64,000 nucleotides of DNA from Diaporthe sp. PMI_573 (GCA_021399435.1 JAJTUP010000007.1:124001-188000); one strand, 5' to 3'. Counted from the stretch's first letter, positions 22,000-33,760 are shown. The notes: generated by a model not told the origin, from the sequence alone. Numbers and translations are program-made.

Positions 22000-23316
22000 T
22001 TATGAATCTAACAGAATCTCTTTGCTTTCCCTTTTCTCGACAACAGGCCTGTGCAACCCGAGACCTGCCAGACTGGAAGCAAAATTCGCTCCTAGATCAA
22101 GGGACCTGTCGAGCACAGTAGCGCTATTGGCTTGCTGACCCATGGCCATGACCGTTGTCGTTGACGGCTTCTCCTCCTGGAGCGGATCGATCTGGGACAA
22201 CATATATCTCTGGTCCGGATGTAGCTTCTGTGCTGAGGAAACAGCCTCAAGCGCGTATGTGTCGCTATCCTCCCAATGGTGGTTGAAGTTACTGAAATCG
22301 CGTGTCTCGCGTGTCACGTCGATCTCATGAGTTACCAGGATCCTGCCCAGATTCTCATTTATGACGGGCCAGAATACTGGCAGTGATGCGCAAATTGTCG
22401 CCAAATTCACCTCCAGTACTGACAGAACGGCTGGTACGCATGCGTACCAGCTTGGGTCCAAGGTGGGATAGGTCGCCGCCCGGTTATTCACCACGGAGAC
22501 CAGCCTGCAGATGGAACATACGTTGACACTGTCCTTCCCGGTTAGAACTGCTTGGTTAGGGTAAGGCACGTCTGTCATGCCAAGTACTCACATTGCGCCG
22601 AGCACGAACAGGCCACACAGCGCCCATCGTGTCCGTGTTTGGAGCCCCTTCTCCATATACAGGGGAATGGGTAACGTAAATATGATGAGGTCGAGGGCAA
22701 CGTTGGTTGCAGCGTGGGTGAGGTATGTAGCCACAAATGTGTCCACGTCGTGCGAACCGAACCCATATCGTGTGACTTGGGAGTCCGGAATGTTCCAGTC
22801 CCAATACCCCTGGATGGGTATGGATGGAACCCAGGACAGGAATGTAAAAGCAAAGCCCCATGCACAAACCACAATTATGGTGATGACTGAGAGGATATGA
22901 AGCCTCGTCCCCTTCTTGAATACTCGCAGGTACTGAAACAAAAGAGCAAGCTTGATGAATGTGCTGCACATGGGATATGTGCCATTTGCGATGTAAAAGG
23001 TGCGAATAAAGTCCCGCATGCCATCGATCCCGAGCAAGAGGAAATGTTGGCCCAGGCCACGCTCGCACGCCAGAAATAGTCCCACAGCCTGGCCAATATT
23101 GCACAGCACGGCCAGCACAACGAAAACATCATCCCAACCAGGTACGCGAGTGACGCACAGCCGGATCCACAGTCGCCAGATGGCACAGAGCGTCGAAAGG
23201 GTCAGAAAGGAAAGGATCATGGAATAGACGGCCGCCGGCCGATTAAGAATCGGTTCCGGTTCATTCAAATTATCGGCCACGGCGAGAAGATCGAAGACCG
23301 ACGTTGACGACGACAT
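22000..23316 (-). CDS. SAT4-type (rhodopsin-like) integral membrane protein
   Basis: Second seven-helix SAT4/PTH11-like protein of the window. Two exons (22592-23316 and 22000-22528) join in phase to 417 aa. Helices are evident in AAVYSMILSFLTLSTLCAIW, GWDDVFVVLAVLCNIGQAVGLF, FYIANGTYPMCSTFIKLALL, ILSVITIIVVCAWGFAFTFL, THAATNVALDLIIFTLPIPL, WALCGLFVLGAIVNVCSICR and VNLATICASLPVFWPVI. The WDD motif after the second helix, the TxxxDLxIFxLPIPL motif and the NLAxICASLP motif are characteristic of the family. A hydrophilic C-tail of about 100 aa follows. ATG 23316 is the start; a frame extension by one codon upstream lacks ATG. The ligand is unknown. The two SAT4-type proteins are only distantly alike, so this is not a recent duplication. 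Confidence 0.82.
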
Positions 23317-26300
23317 CACTATAGTGGTGAGGACACCATGGAGACGGAGATATCAGAGACGGGGCCTGCTCGGGAGGTACCGAGGAGGTCTCTGGTAATT
23401 ATGAGAGGAAATTCTCCGCAAAACGAAGGAAGTGCCAAAAGTGGCAGGAGGATTGGGCCCATGCAAGACGGCCTGGGCGACTGGGGGAGGTTAATTTAAC
23501 AATCCTTGGGACGGGACGGGAATAGGAAACGATGTCGAGCGCCGGAAAATTAAAACCAAGGAAAGCGTGCATGCACGTAGATAAAGAGGAGAGACCTGCA
23601 GGTTTTAAAGAGCGTGCCGCTCTCCGCAGAAAAAGAAAGCCACCTGCTGATGCGCCCTGTGCCCGTCACACACACACACATACACACTGGTACTTACTTA
23701 GAGACGAAGGGCCAAACGCCACCATATGCACATGCCACTCAACTACAGACCGGTCTAGGCAAGCAAAACGGTTTAGCCGGCACTCGCGCAACAAAACTCC
23801 CAGTCTGGTCTGGGATAAGCGGCCGTTCCTCCCACACACCATCTTCGCCCGCTCGTGAACGCTCAGCTGCCGCTCGGGGCAAGGGTTCCTTCCCCCCTCC
23901 TCTCTGTTAGCCGTTTCGCTTGTGCATGTCAATCCAGCTGACAAGCGGGAAGAGGGTAGCAGTGAAGCCCCGGACTGAAACAGGATGACCTTTTGTGCGC
24001 CGCTCCAGCAGTCTGGGCTTTGTGGGTAGCGCGGGGGACGTGGGTCGCCCCAGCAAATGGATCGTCGGGCCTAGGCTCTAAACAAACCCAAACGCGACGT
24101 CGTCCGGCCTGGCCTGCAGCTCTCAACTCTGCTTATGCTTCAGCTGCGACTGTGCACGTCTGGACGTTACAGGCCCCTCTGACAATGGAAGCATATGTGC
24201 TTCTGCTATCGAAGCTTCCTGAAGTCCTTCCATTTTATCCGGTTGATTAAGCTTCAGACTAGGGGCCCTATGCAGTTACAACTTTGTCAACGTTGCATCC
24301 CCCCGACGATTGCAGAAATGCCTGGCGTCTTGATTGCGGCCAGGTGATGTGCTATTGAGACTGCTTCCCATCCCATGCTACCAGGCGAGGACACTAGTAA
24401 ATGCCCAGTTCAGTAACTCGAGAGGGGGCCATGGCACGGCAGGATGCTACGTAAAATGATGGTCGTCATGGTCCAGAATCGAAGGAACAGCCTCCCTCTG
24501 CTCAGGTGGCACGCTATCGCATCCTGCCACCCCAACTCGTGCATCACTAAGGCCTGGTGTCCTGTCAAAGCACGCGCCACTCGACTGTCACACCTGCAGC
24601 ATACCTGCCTATGGTTCGACCTGGCAGCCCTGGCGGACGGCGCGGAGATCGGACGGACACCTGCCTGGGCGCAAACGATTCGATGAAAGTACGGGAGAAA
24701 CCGAGAAAAAACCTGCCTAGGTAGGCTTGACGTCTGCGCCACCGGTCGGCCGCGAGAGATCTCGATCTTGGCTTGGGCATAACAATGAACGCCCGATACG
24801 CCGGCCATGTTAGCGGGCTTGTAGGTCTAATCTAGCACGAAGACCTTTTGCTAGATACGTGCTCTGCGACTCGTGCATATCAGTCTAGCTCATAAACCAC
24901 TGTCATGTTTCTTTTCTCACCCACGAAGCCACAAATGCCTAGCGATTTTGTCGCCCAGACGTGGCTGCACTTCGTGGATGTTTGATCTACTGCCGACGCA
25001 GGAATGGCTATTAGTACTGCACACTCTGTAACCCGAGTTTTTGGGAACTTCTTCAACGGTTGTTAGGTGGTTTCCACGAGCTGCAACTTGGTTGCATCCA
25101 TCACATGTCTGACGACGCCAAACGACGCCATACTACGGTTGCCGGTCGCACCGAAAACGAAGCCACATTGTCCTTGGCATGGAGTCTGATCTACACGGCA
25201 TTCGCCGGGAATGTCACCTAACCTGCTGACAGGTTTGTAATCTAGCATTACGAACGGTGTCAATCGAGGTAATCGATTCGGAAGTTGCCGCGCATCGTAA
25301 TGACATGACAGGCTCATCTTGATTGCTGAGGAGTGCACTTAGTTTTGCATTTTTGATTGGACGTCGTCTCGCGTACAAATGTTTTCTGTTATAAAGTACA
25401 CTCATTGTCGTTCCGCCTTAGTAGAGGAACTCAAAGAATGCAAATAGTCTATAGATGCAGGAAGATACTTTCTCGCCACTCTACTTTGCACCGCGCTGAT
25501 CTGCATTGATGTACTAGAAGATGTTGTTAGATACTATTCGTCTATAATCTGCGCTCTGAGTCCTACTAGTTAGCCACTCTGACCAAAGTCATGGCTCAAC
25601 AGGCTCACCGAAGAAGAAGTTAGGAGCATTTGGTTCGCAAATAACGTGTTTCTTGTCTAGCTTAGGCTTCTTGTGGTCCAAGAAGACGCGATGATGACAT
25701 TTTAAAACGAGGAACAATGCGGCTGACCGGCCTATCTTTATGGTTAGATAACTACGGAGAGCGGCTGAGCTAAAAAGGCCTCCACGTTACGATGTGCATT
25801 CTTCTTTCGAGTAGTTCTCATGGCTAATGGCTTCTTTCAAGCTAACATGGATGGAGCTAGCGCAAAGAATCAACAGTAGTCTGCTCAAGCTTCAGCCGGG
25901 GCCGAAATCTTCCACGCGTGTTCACTCCAGATTTCCTGCAGTCGTAAACACAGCCAAGTTCTAGAGTTAGTTACTTGAGACTATATCCATATGAAGATAT
26001 CTAATTGCGTTGTGTTATGGTTATATGTATTGGATGCGAAATTCAATGAGGCCAGGGATAAACATTCAACCCGCGTTTTGCATGGCTTGAATCACGACAT
26101 TGCTTTTTCATCGTGGTACACTGCCAGGACACGCCTTTGCGGTGGATCTGTTGTTATGTTGAATACGATAAGATCGCAAATTCCTTCCATTCCTTCCTTC
26201 AATCTGGGGGAAAAAGTCAGTCTTAATCTTAACTATCGGACAAGTTCGGGAGCCCCCTGCAACTAGTAATGTGAGAAGCCGGGCGGACGCATCATGAGTC

Positions 26301-26454
26301 AAATCGTGCAATTCACCGGACACACTAGCAGTGAGTCACTACTAGGGACATAAATATGCGCAGGCTCAGACCTGGAGCGTCTGTCGACGAGTCTGGATAG
26401 GCACATGGAAATAATCGGTCGTTTATTTCACACCTCTCCGATTTGATATCCATC
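23317..26454. other. 3.1-kb gene-poor region
   Basis: This is the upstream region of the second SAT4-type gene and of the N-acetyltransferase. It holds a short CA microsatellite (23667-23688). From about 24250 to 26440 all frames are broken and no domain or transposon end was recognised. It may hold old decayed sequence, but I cannot show that. Confidence 0.5.
23667..23688. repeat. CA microsatellite
   Basis: A short (CA)n tract with one interruption in the intergenic region. Confidence 0.8.
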
Positions 26455-27420
26455 ATGGGCTCAGTAGGGCAATCCACGACATTCAGCAAAGACCAGCTGT
26501 CGGAATACTTCGACCACATCAAGCTGCCTCAGAAGTACCGGCAGGATGATGTGCCTCGAGACCTGCCGCTATTGACAGCATTACACATCCACCAGATTGC
26601 CGCGGTCCCATACGAGAACTTGTCTCTGCACTATTCCCAACACAAGACCGTTGACCTAAACCCCCAAACCCTGTTCACCAAATTTGTTACAAATGGGCGC
26701 AACCGCGGTGGGTATTGCATGGAAGGATCCCTCTTCTTCATGCACGTCCTGCGCAGTCTGGGTTTCGAGGCATACCCGACCGGAGTAAGGATCCGGCTGC
26801 GGGAGGACGGGATACCCAAGGGCGACTATGTCGGCATGACGCACATGGCTCTCATTGTCGAGCTGGACGAGGAGGAGGACAAGTACGTCTGCGACGTCGC
26901 ATTCGGCGGTGATGGGCCGACTGCGCCGATGCCCTTGAGGGCCGGCCCAATCACCAAGAACCTCGGGTCACAAGAAGTCCGCTTCGCGCGCGAGCGTGTC
27001 CCGGGATCAAAGAGGCAGGAGTTCTGGGTCTACCAGTACCGGAACTCAGCTGCCAAGCCGTGGAACTCGTTCTATGTCTTTAATGACACGGAGTTCCTTG
27101 AGGTTGATTTCAATGTGGTCAACTTTTTTACCAGCCAGTCAGGGAGCTTCCAAAACTTTACCGTCATGATCGTCAAGTTTCTGCTGGGTCAAGACCATGA
27201 AACCGGAGAGGGCAAGATTGTCGGCAAGGTTATGCTGGTCAACGGCATTGTGAAGAGGAACACGGGTGGCAAGACAGAGGTTGTTCAAGTATGCACTACT
27301 GAGGCTGAACGGGTAAGCGCACTCAAAACTTGGTTTGGGATCACCTTAACGGATGAAGAAGTTGCCGGAATCAGGGGATCGGTAACTGAGCTGAAGGAGG
27401 TTGAAGTCATAGTTGCGTGA
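26455..27420 (+). CDS. Arylamine N-acetyltransferase (NAT)
   Basis: Cytosolic enzyme of the NAT family, which transfers acetyl or malonyl from the CoA ester to aromatic amines through a Cys thioester. Single exon, 321 aa, starting at ATG 26455 (the open frame extends upstream without a better ATG). The catalytic triad is visible: Cys88 in NRGGYCMEGS, His130 in VGMTHMALIV and Asp147 in CDVAFGGDGPTAP. The N-terminal signature AALHIHQIAAVPYENLSLHY-like segment is present as ALHIHQIAAVPYENLSLHY, followed by NPQTLFTKFV. In Fusarium, NAT1/FDB2-type malonyltransferases detoxify plant benzoxazolinone breakdown products. The sequence alone does not say whether this one prefers malonyl- or acetyl-CoA. 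It is convergent with a small alkyltransferase gene and 3 kb from the PKS-NRPS cluster edge. I see no reason to include it in the cluster. Confidence 0.9.
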   Translation: MGSVGQSTTFSKDQLSEYFDHIKLPQKYRQDDVPRDLPLLTALHIHQIAAVPYENLSLHYSQHKTVDLNPQTLFTKFVTNGRNRGGYCMEGSLFFMHVLRSLGFEAYPTGVRIRLREDGIPKGDYVGMTHMALIVELDEEEDKYVCDVAFGGDGPTAPMPLRAGPITKNLGSQEVRFARERVPGSKRQEFWVYQYRNSAAKPWNSFYVFNDTEFLEVDFNVVNFFTSQSGSFQNFTVMIVKFLLGQDHETGEGKIVGKVMLVNGIVKRNTGGKTEVVQVCTTEAERVSALKTWFGITLTDEEVAGIRGSVTELKEVEVIVA

Positions 27421-27679
27421 AGTTCACCCTAATGCAAGGGGACGAACGCCGGCACACAACGCCGGCACATACTGCTAGAATATAGATGGCCAAACTACAT
27501 TATATATATAGACTTATATCGTGCGAGATAATAAGTCTGACCACCCAAAAGGCCTTGCAGTCTGCCTACTGCGATACAGGGACCGCCACTGTGCACGACT
27601 CGAGAGTGGTGAAACACCAAGAGCGAGTTTGCAGCCCCCAACATGTAGCTCCACCAATCCGAGCTTATCTGAACTGGAA

Positions 27680-28027
27680 CTACCGAAACCCGCGGAAAGG
27701 CGACCCGACTGCTTTCCCTTTGCCGTCAAACTTGACGCCCTCTTCCCTGAGTAAACTCCGCTTCTCGGAAGCATGCTGTCCACCCTCACCCCACTGACCG
27801 CCAAACCCTCCTATCGTCCCGTCGCTCGCCAGGACTCGATGGCATGGCACTGCTGGAGCGAATGGGTTATTTCGCATCGCGCTGCCGACTGCTCTCACGG
27901 ACGACTTGTGCGATGTCCCGCTGACGTGGTCTGCCAGGGCCTGGTAGGCTGTGTAGCGACCACGGGGGACTTGTGTGAGCAAGGCTAGAATGCTTCTGCG
28001 GAAAGGAATGAGGTCGGACGATGACAT
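27680..28027 (-). CDS. Small O6-alkylguanine-DNA alkyltransferase (MGMT type)
   Basis: DNA-repair protein that removes alkyl groups from O6-alkylguanine by irreversible transfer to its own Cys; nuclear. Single exon, 115 aa, consisting only of the DNA-binding/active-site domain: helix IPFRRSILALLTQVPRGRYTAYQALA with the GRxTxY pattern, the arginine-finger segment SSVRAVGSAMRNNP, and the active-site motif VPCHRV with Cys62. It ends with the family-typical GGFGGQ and a loop ASEKRSLLREEGV. Alkyltransferase-like proteins of similar small size have Trp in place of the Cys. Here the Cys is present, so it should be a true transferase. It lies 46 bp downstream of the frame-broken gene on the same strand. 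Confidence 0.85.
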   Translation of the reverse strand: MSSSDLIPFRRSILALLTQVPRGRYTAYQALADHVSGTSHKSSVRAVGSAMRNNPFAPAVPCHRVLASDGTIGGFGGQWGEGGQHASEKRSLLREEGVKFDGKGKAVGSPFRGFR

Positions 28028-28073
28028 GATGAGATTGATGATCTCGGATGATGGCCGATTCGTCGCTTCGCTT

Positions 28074-28551
28074 TTACCAACCTTGTTTTTTTACTTTCTC
28101 TGACTCCGCTCCAGAGGCTGGTTGGAAGTATGAGGACACTTTGCGACTTGTTGCTTGCTTCTTCTGACGCGGTGTGTTCTCATCGTCCAGGTCACTCTTT
28201 CTCTTCCTACGAGCAGCTGCAGGCTCCAACTTCATTTTACTCTTCTTGCCCCTTAATGCCAGGCTTTTCTCGTCTAGCGCCACAAGATCTGCCTCGCCGT
28301 TCGATAATTGCTCTCCGAGCGCGATGGCAGAGCCCAATTGCTCCCGGCTCATATGCTTGTACGCTGGGCTTTTCAAAACTTGATTCCACGGCCGATCCTT
28401 ACCTACAGCGTTGTCAAGGATGATGCGCAAAACAGTGGTCCAGCTGAACAGGCCATTTCGGCTGTGCGGCATCTTTGGCTTTGGCGAGGCCAGGCAGCTG
28501 CGTGCGGTAGAGATGATTCCATTGCGCGCGCAGATCGTCTAGTGATGACAT
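28074..28551 (-). pseudogene. Frame-broken conserved fungal protein (or assembly frameshift)
   Basis: The start ATG is at 28551 (MSSLDDLRAQWNHLYRTQLP). The first frame reads through PVQLDHCFA and then stops, while a second frame starts there as RIILDNAVGKDRPWNQVLKS and runs to the stop at 28074. The two parts join smoothly at a GCGC at 28425-28428, as if one GC dinucleotide were missing. An intron cannot explain it, because no GT-AG pair of workable length is available. The restored product would be roughly 160 aa. The second part has KSPAYKHMSREQLGSAIALG, EADLVALDEKSLALRGKKSK and a basic, nuclear-localisation-like tail with KRKSDLDDENTPRQKKQ. I know no function. It is either a recent pseudogene or an assembly/base-calling error. 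Confidence 0.55.
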
Positions 28552-29544
28552 GGCTCGTCCGCTGAACCGTAGTCGGCAAGAATTTGAGAGCATTAATTGT
28601 GAAATTTTACCCACGACAAAGAGAAGTTTCCAATCAGAAGGTCGATGTTGAAGATACACAGAGTGATTGGTGAACCGAAATCCAGCCAAGGTTTGTGAGA
28701 TCAAATGAACCGGATTGCGGTTTCAGTAGCGCATGCCGGTCCCGTCGAGATGGAGTGATGCTGTCATTAAGACTTAGCGGTGGCTTTGACATCCTGGGGT
28801 GCCCCTTGTAGTGCGGCAAGATCTTTCGGAGACTTTTGAAGCGCGAACTCCCAGGGGAATTTTGGGCAGAAGAGAGAGCCGTTGACGCCATCTTGTTGGT
28901 AAACTTAATGAACCATGTCCGTCTTTGCAACTAGTTATTAATCATACTGAGCCCGCATATCATAATTACAAAGCATGTGTTGTTGGTATGAGGCAAGCAT
29001 ATAATGTTTTTCCCCAAAAGGTGAAGATCAAGAGGTCCAGTGTAATTGCTCAGAACCCAAACCAAGAACTTTTTGGCTGTCTTACCTGCACATTCCAGGT
29101 GCTTTGCAAGGCTGAATTGGTAACCACGAAGCATAAGTGCCCTTAGTAATCGTACAGCTCGATCTGAAAAAGAGGACGATAGTAATATTTTCCATGTGCG
29201 TTTCGCATGCAGAGCCCTCTGCTGGCAACGGTAGTTATCAGCTACAATTGTGCATTTGGGTCAGAAAAGTACTGCGTAAAAAGCTCCAAACTCATGATGT
29301 ACGCCGTCACACAAAATGGTTTCATATTTGTAATTCCGATGCGTACAATTGACTTTCGTTGCAGCGCTTTGTGTCACTCTTTGTATATCCATGTCAGATC
29401 TGGGCGCAAGCTTGCCTCCATCGCCATGGGCTGTGCTGGGCATCCCGCAAGCTACGTTGAACTTTCACCAGAGTGAGTGCGAAGGGATCATACTTAAAGA
29501 TCCCTTTTTCCTCACCGGATTTGGGATCTAAATAACCACATTTC
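28552..29544. other. Intergenic, no gene seen
   Basis: About 1 kb, moderately AT-rich, with only broken frames. Confidence 0.5.
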
Positions 29545-29978
29545 ATGGCACTACGATTTCAATATTCCGACCCCCCCCGACCCCCCCGACCCCCCCCGAC
29601 CCCCCCGAAGTATTGGGTCACGATGCCGAATGTCATCAACCCGTCGGAAGCGGAGAACTTGATAGGAACACCAACTGTGGCATCTGAGGACTTGAATATT
29701 AGGGTAAATCCCAAAGGCGAAGAATCTCTGGGATTTTCTGAAAGAACTCGATACCCTTCATTATCCTGGTGGCTGGGGGTCTGGCCCTCGTGATATCTCT
29801 GCTACTATTTGGTGCCATCATGGGGTTGTTATATGATTTCATGGTAAGGAACGACCGTAATGGCTGTATCAGATTAACCTGAATACAGTCGTGGCGACCT
29901 TGTCGACAATACTTAGAGCCCAATTACTCCTGGTCACAGCAGAAGGCCAGTTGTGTAGTCTATCCCAGCCCTGCCTAG
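29545..29978 (+). CDS. Candidate small spliced membrane protein with Pro-rich N-terminus
   Basis: No known family is recognised. Three short exons (29545-29703, 29745-29843, 29889-29978), all phase 0 with GT-AG ends, give 115 aa. The N-terminal part holds a Pro/Arg segment encoded by a C-rich tandem repeat. It is followed by YWVTMPNVINPSEAENLIG and then one strong transmembrane helix (IPFIILVAGGLALVISLLLF, continuing GAIMGLLYDFM). A short tail with SWRPCRQYLEPNYSWSQQKA and a stop follows. The introns are short (41 and 45 bp), the first being near the lower limit. Support comes from the joint phase and the long uninterrupted helix spanning exon 2. It could also be a chance arrangement or a decayed gene. 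Confidence 0.35.
29568..29607. repeat. C-rich minisatellite (GAC6-8)n
   Basis: Four C-runs of eight, seven, seven and six C separated by GA. The minus strand therefore has four G-runs and could form a G-quadruplex. On the + strand, in the frame of the small membrane-protein candidate, it codes for a Pro/Arg-rich stretch. Confidence 0.8.
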
Positions 29979-30502
29979 TGGGTAGCCTTTTGAAATACCA
30001 AAGCTGATCTCGGACCCCGGAATAGCAATCAGTCAGTACAATTAGTCTTAGTTTTGTCGTCCAGTATATTTGACAGACAACGTTTGCTTTGATGAAGCTT
30101 CACGGGGGCTGGTAGGCTCACTGGATTTGCGCCTTTGTCCGCGGAAATTGTGAGTGCTCATCCTGGACCCAGACCTTCTTGACGAGTTGACCAGCTGATT
30201 AAACATTTGAAAAGATATGTTGGTCTTTGAAACGCCCTTGTCTTTTTCCTCTCTGCTATCATGGGGCAATCTACACAGCAGTCAATAGAGACTTTTAAGT
30301 GTGACTTACTTTCACCCAACTACTTCCAATTTAAATTTCAAATAGGAGTGCTCTGAAACCGCTTACCTTGCCTAATCTGTCCCACCACATAGCTTGCCCA
30401 CGGCAACAGCTTGGGGACCCACATGCACTCCTTATTTGAAAGTATCTACGTTCTGCGACGTTTCTTCGTTGTCGTCTGAGAAAGCGAAGTTCGGGCGACA
30501 CC

Positions 30503-31604
30503 ATGTCTACTATTCCCATCGCCCCTTACTACAAGGACCACGACGATCCCAATGGCCCCGGCGACGCTCGACCCACCGCGCTCAAAGTCATTCGAGACCA
30601 AGGCCTGGATGGCCAACTTCAGGGGAAGGTGTTCTTGGTGACAGGGTGTACGAGTGGGATTGGATTCGAGACTGCGAGGGCACTGCATGTTACCGGCGCA
30701 GATGTCTTCATCACTGGCCGCGACGCGGGAAAGGGGCGTGAAGTTGTGGAGAGAATAACTCGTGACGAAAAGCCAGGCAAGGTCGTCTTCATTGAGATGC
30801 ACTTGGACTCGCTGTCTAGCGTTCGAGACGCAGTATCCAAGTTTCGGCAGATGGGCAACAGGCTTAATGGTCTTGTCTGCAACGCGGGTAAGTTCTCCTA
30901 CGGCCATCACAAAGCGCAAGACTAAACAGAAAAAAGGCCTTGCATTGCATCCAAGAGCTCTGACAAACGATGGATTCGAGATGCACTTCGGTGCAAATCA
31001 TCTGGGTCATTTTGCTCTCTTTGAGGCTCTCAAAGACATCATGCTCAAGTCAGCAACACCAGAAGATCCTTCAAGGCTCGTCATGGTCTCCTCCCGCTCC
31101 CACCTCGCCAGTTCCGTTGACCTCAATGACTTAAATCTCGAGAAGACCACTTATGATGCACACAATGCATACGGTGCCTCAAAAACAGCCAATATTTGGA
31201 TGGCCAACGAAGTCGAACGACGTTACGGCTCTCAGCACCTACACGCTACCTCTGTCCACCCCGGAGCAGTCGCTTCTGGCTTAAGTCGTCATGTCGGCGA
31301 TGAATTCATGAAACGGTTATTTGGACCTCCTCAAATCGCGAGGCTGGTAAAGACCGCGGAGCAAGCCGCGGCCACAACTATATGGGCTGCCGTTGGAAAG
31401 GAATGGCAACATCGGGGCGGGGTTTATCTAGCTGACATTCAAGAAGGCGTGCCGGCAGAGACATGCACAGAAGGCAGAACGGGCCCTGGCTACGCGCCGT
31501 ATGCTTTCAATGAGAAGAATGAGAGTCGACTGTGGGATTTGAGTGCCGGATTACTTAGGTCTTTGGAAGTGGTTAGGCCTGTCTTCGATGTTCCACAGCA
31601 GTAG
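30503..31604 (+). CDS. Short-chain dehydrogenase/reductase (cluster SDR)
   Basis: NAD(P)-dependent oxidoreductase of the classical SDR fold, similar in layout to WW-oxidoreductase/retinol-dehydrogenase-like fungal SDRs. It is a likely tailoring enzyme of the neighbouring PKS-NRPS product. Two exons (30503-30887 and 30937-31604) join in phase to 350 aa. The cofactor motif TGCTSGIG is at residues 47-54, the structural NAG follows at the exon junction (CNAG), and the helix motif NHLGHF is present. The serine segment is VMVSSRSH, and the catalytic YGASK has Tyr207 and Lys211. The acceptor was chosen at 30936 because it gives NAGLALHPRALTNDGFE in frame. It is convergent with the P450 gene (221 bp between stops), which supports membership of the cluster. 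The substrate is not deducible. Confidence 0.85.
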
Positions 31605-31825
31605 CGGAACGATTTTGCAATACTCATTATGGAGCACTGTGAATTATATGCAGCGACAGACCGAGAAAAGGGAAAGATTTCGTTGTTTTAGCGACATTCC
31701 CCCCAAGCCCTTGGCTGGTCTTTTGTAAGTATTCACGATTGACTTGCACGTTGCAGCCCAAACAAACGTACGAAACGGAACACTTCTACCTACACAAGTT
31801 TGCTACCCGAGGTCCTCTTTCGAGT

Positions 31826-33760
31826 CTATTGTCTCAATTTCATCATGATTAGTTTAGAAGGGTCGGGAACCGACTGCACCATATTATTAGCTGCTCGTCA
31901 GAGGGAAAGATTTGATACATACCTGAGATCCGTAGGTAAGATTCTTGAATCTCTCGGTGCCACCATCCTTCATCTTCAAATCGTACTTCAGAAGAGTAGT
32001 CGCCAGGATCATCTTGATCTCATTTGCCGCGAAGAATCTTCCCGGACAGGCATTCCTTCCATATCCAAACGCCAAGCTCGTGTCGCCAACACTTGTGAAC
32101 TGGTTGTTCGTTGCCGCTTCCGTGAAGGTTTCCTCAGAAGACATCTGGCCTCTCAATGCGGCCTCCTTCTCTTTTCGAATTTTGTAATACCTCAACGCGT
32201 CGAAATTCTCGGGGTCCGTGTGTATTGTCCCATCGAAATTGGCTGCATGAGACGGGACCTCGAGAATAACGCCTGCAGGAACCATTTGCCCGTTCGGTAG
32301 ACTGACTGGCTTTAAGACCTTCCGTTGAAATGCAGCTACAGAGACCACTTAGTTCAAAGCGTCGTGCAGTAGACAAGATTACGCACTGGCAGTTTGGGGG
32401 TAGTATCTCATGATCTCCTTCAGAAAGCTGTCCATCTTCATCATTCTTTGTATCGTTGTAGCGGTAATCATGCCGCATGTATCGGCAAGAACCTCGTCGA
32501 CTTCTTTTCGCAATATCGACACCAGATCAGGTGTTGCCGCAAGCGTATAGAAACTTCAAAGAATGAGTCCACATTCCAACGGACCCGGGGATGGGACTTA
32601 CGAGTTAGTCAGCGCTGCCGTAGTGGTATGAATCGCAGCAAAGGTCAAGCTCAACTGGTACTTGGAGATCGCTCGGTCACTCTGTTCACCAAACTTATCT
32701 TGGGAGTCCATGAGCCATTGCAACATATCGTCTGCTTTGCCCTTCTCAACAAGATGATTGCGTGTCGTCCGACGGCGAGCTGTTACCACCGGCCGGAGAA
32801 ATTCGTCTGCTTGCTGGAAGCGTTGGTGCAATTTCTGGACCTGTGGCGCTCGCCAGGCTAGAAATGGTCGCAGCCAGGGCGAAATAAACCCCACAGCTTG
32901 TATGGCAGTTGTCATGTCAAGGGTGTAGTTGACGGCAGCATCGAGATAGACTTCGTCTCTACAAAGGTCGGGCCCGACAAAGATGCGACCCGATGTTTTG
33001 GCAACTATGCGAACCAATTTGCTACTAATCCTGACTTCCGTCCAGTTCGCGGACTGAGGGAACTCCGCTCTAATGGCATTCGTAGCTTCATCTAGAATGA
33101 TAGGGTTCAAGCGAGCTGGCCTGGTTAGAGAACAATTTAGATTTCCGTGATTCCGAGACAACTTACATAGAGCGGGATTTAGTGAGGTCTTGAGAGTGTA
33201 TGGTATCGTTGCAACATTGCTTGTAATCTTAGTATACTTAGTTTGAAGAGCCTTCGATGGGAATGAGTTAGCACTAAGATTGTAGGCTCAAGTGTCTCTC
33301 CCTTACCTCTTCTACTGCCTCATTGAAGCTGAGAACATCTTCAGGCAATCTCTTCAGGTGCTTCAAAAACTTTGATGATACGACAACACACTCAGATTCT
33401 GCCGAGCTAGTCAACAAACTTTTCAAGCCCCGATGAGCTTCGAAACCCTTACGTCTAGCAGTCATGATACGAAAAGCATTGTTATTGAACTAAAGAGACA
33501 TTTAGTTCTACCCAGATAATGTCTTCTGGTTGATTGCGCACATTCTTGTAGCCCTCAACATAGAGATCCCTGGCTTTACCAGAGAGAAACTCTCGCCTTC
33601 TTGCCGCTTTGCTTCGAGCATTTCCCACTGCTGGAATACTTGACAGCTGGTTATCCGTCTTGAGAAGAATAAAGCAGAGAAGAGCAACGCCGAGAGCCAG
33701 TGCAAACAGTATTAGCTGAGCAAAGCTGGCAAAGTTGCTGACGAGTGAAAAACCTAACAT
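31826..33760 (-). CDS. Cytochrome P450 monooxygenase (cluster P450)
   Basis: Membrane-anchored haem monooxygenase, probably in the ER and oxidising the PKS-NRPS product. Seven exons (33542-33760, 33307-33489, 33167-33251, 32602-33115, 32387-32553, 31923-32335, 31826-31873) join in phase to 542 aa, normal for fungal P450s. An N-terminal helix (LILFALALGVALLCFILL) anchors it. The order is then GYKNFNNNAFRIMTAR, LPEDVLSFNEA, the I-helix TFAAIHTTTAALTNS, the K-helix FLKEIMRYYP with ExxR, and the haem loop AFGYGRNACPGRFF with Cys486. The ending SQSVPDPSKLIMMKL comes from a 48-bp last exon. In related tetramic-acid clusters, P450s carry out hydroxylation or ring expansion to a 2-pyridone. Which one this does cannot be read from sequence. 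Start ATG 33760 was chosen; the upstream extension is a charged non-homologous stretch. Confidence 0.88.

Noticed and set aside
26455..28027. NAT and alkyltransferase as cluster genes
   Set aside because: Functions are general detoxification and DNA repair, with about 2.5 kb of non-cluster sequence before the SDR.
28425..28428. An intron explaining the frame change in the 28074-28551 gene
   Set aside because: The only GT-AG pair spanning it is about 33 bp, too short for a fungal intron.
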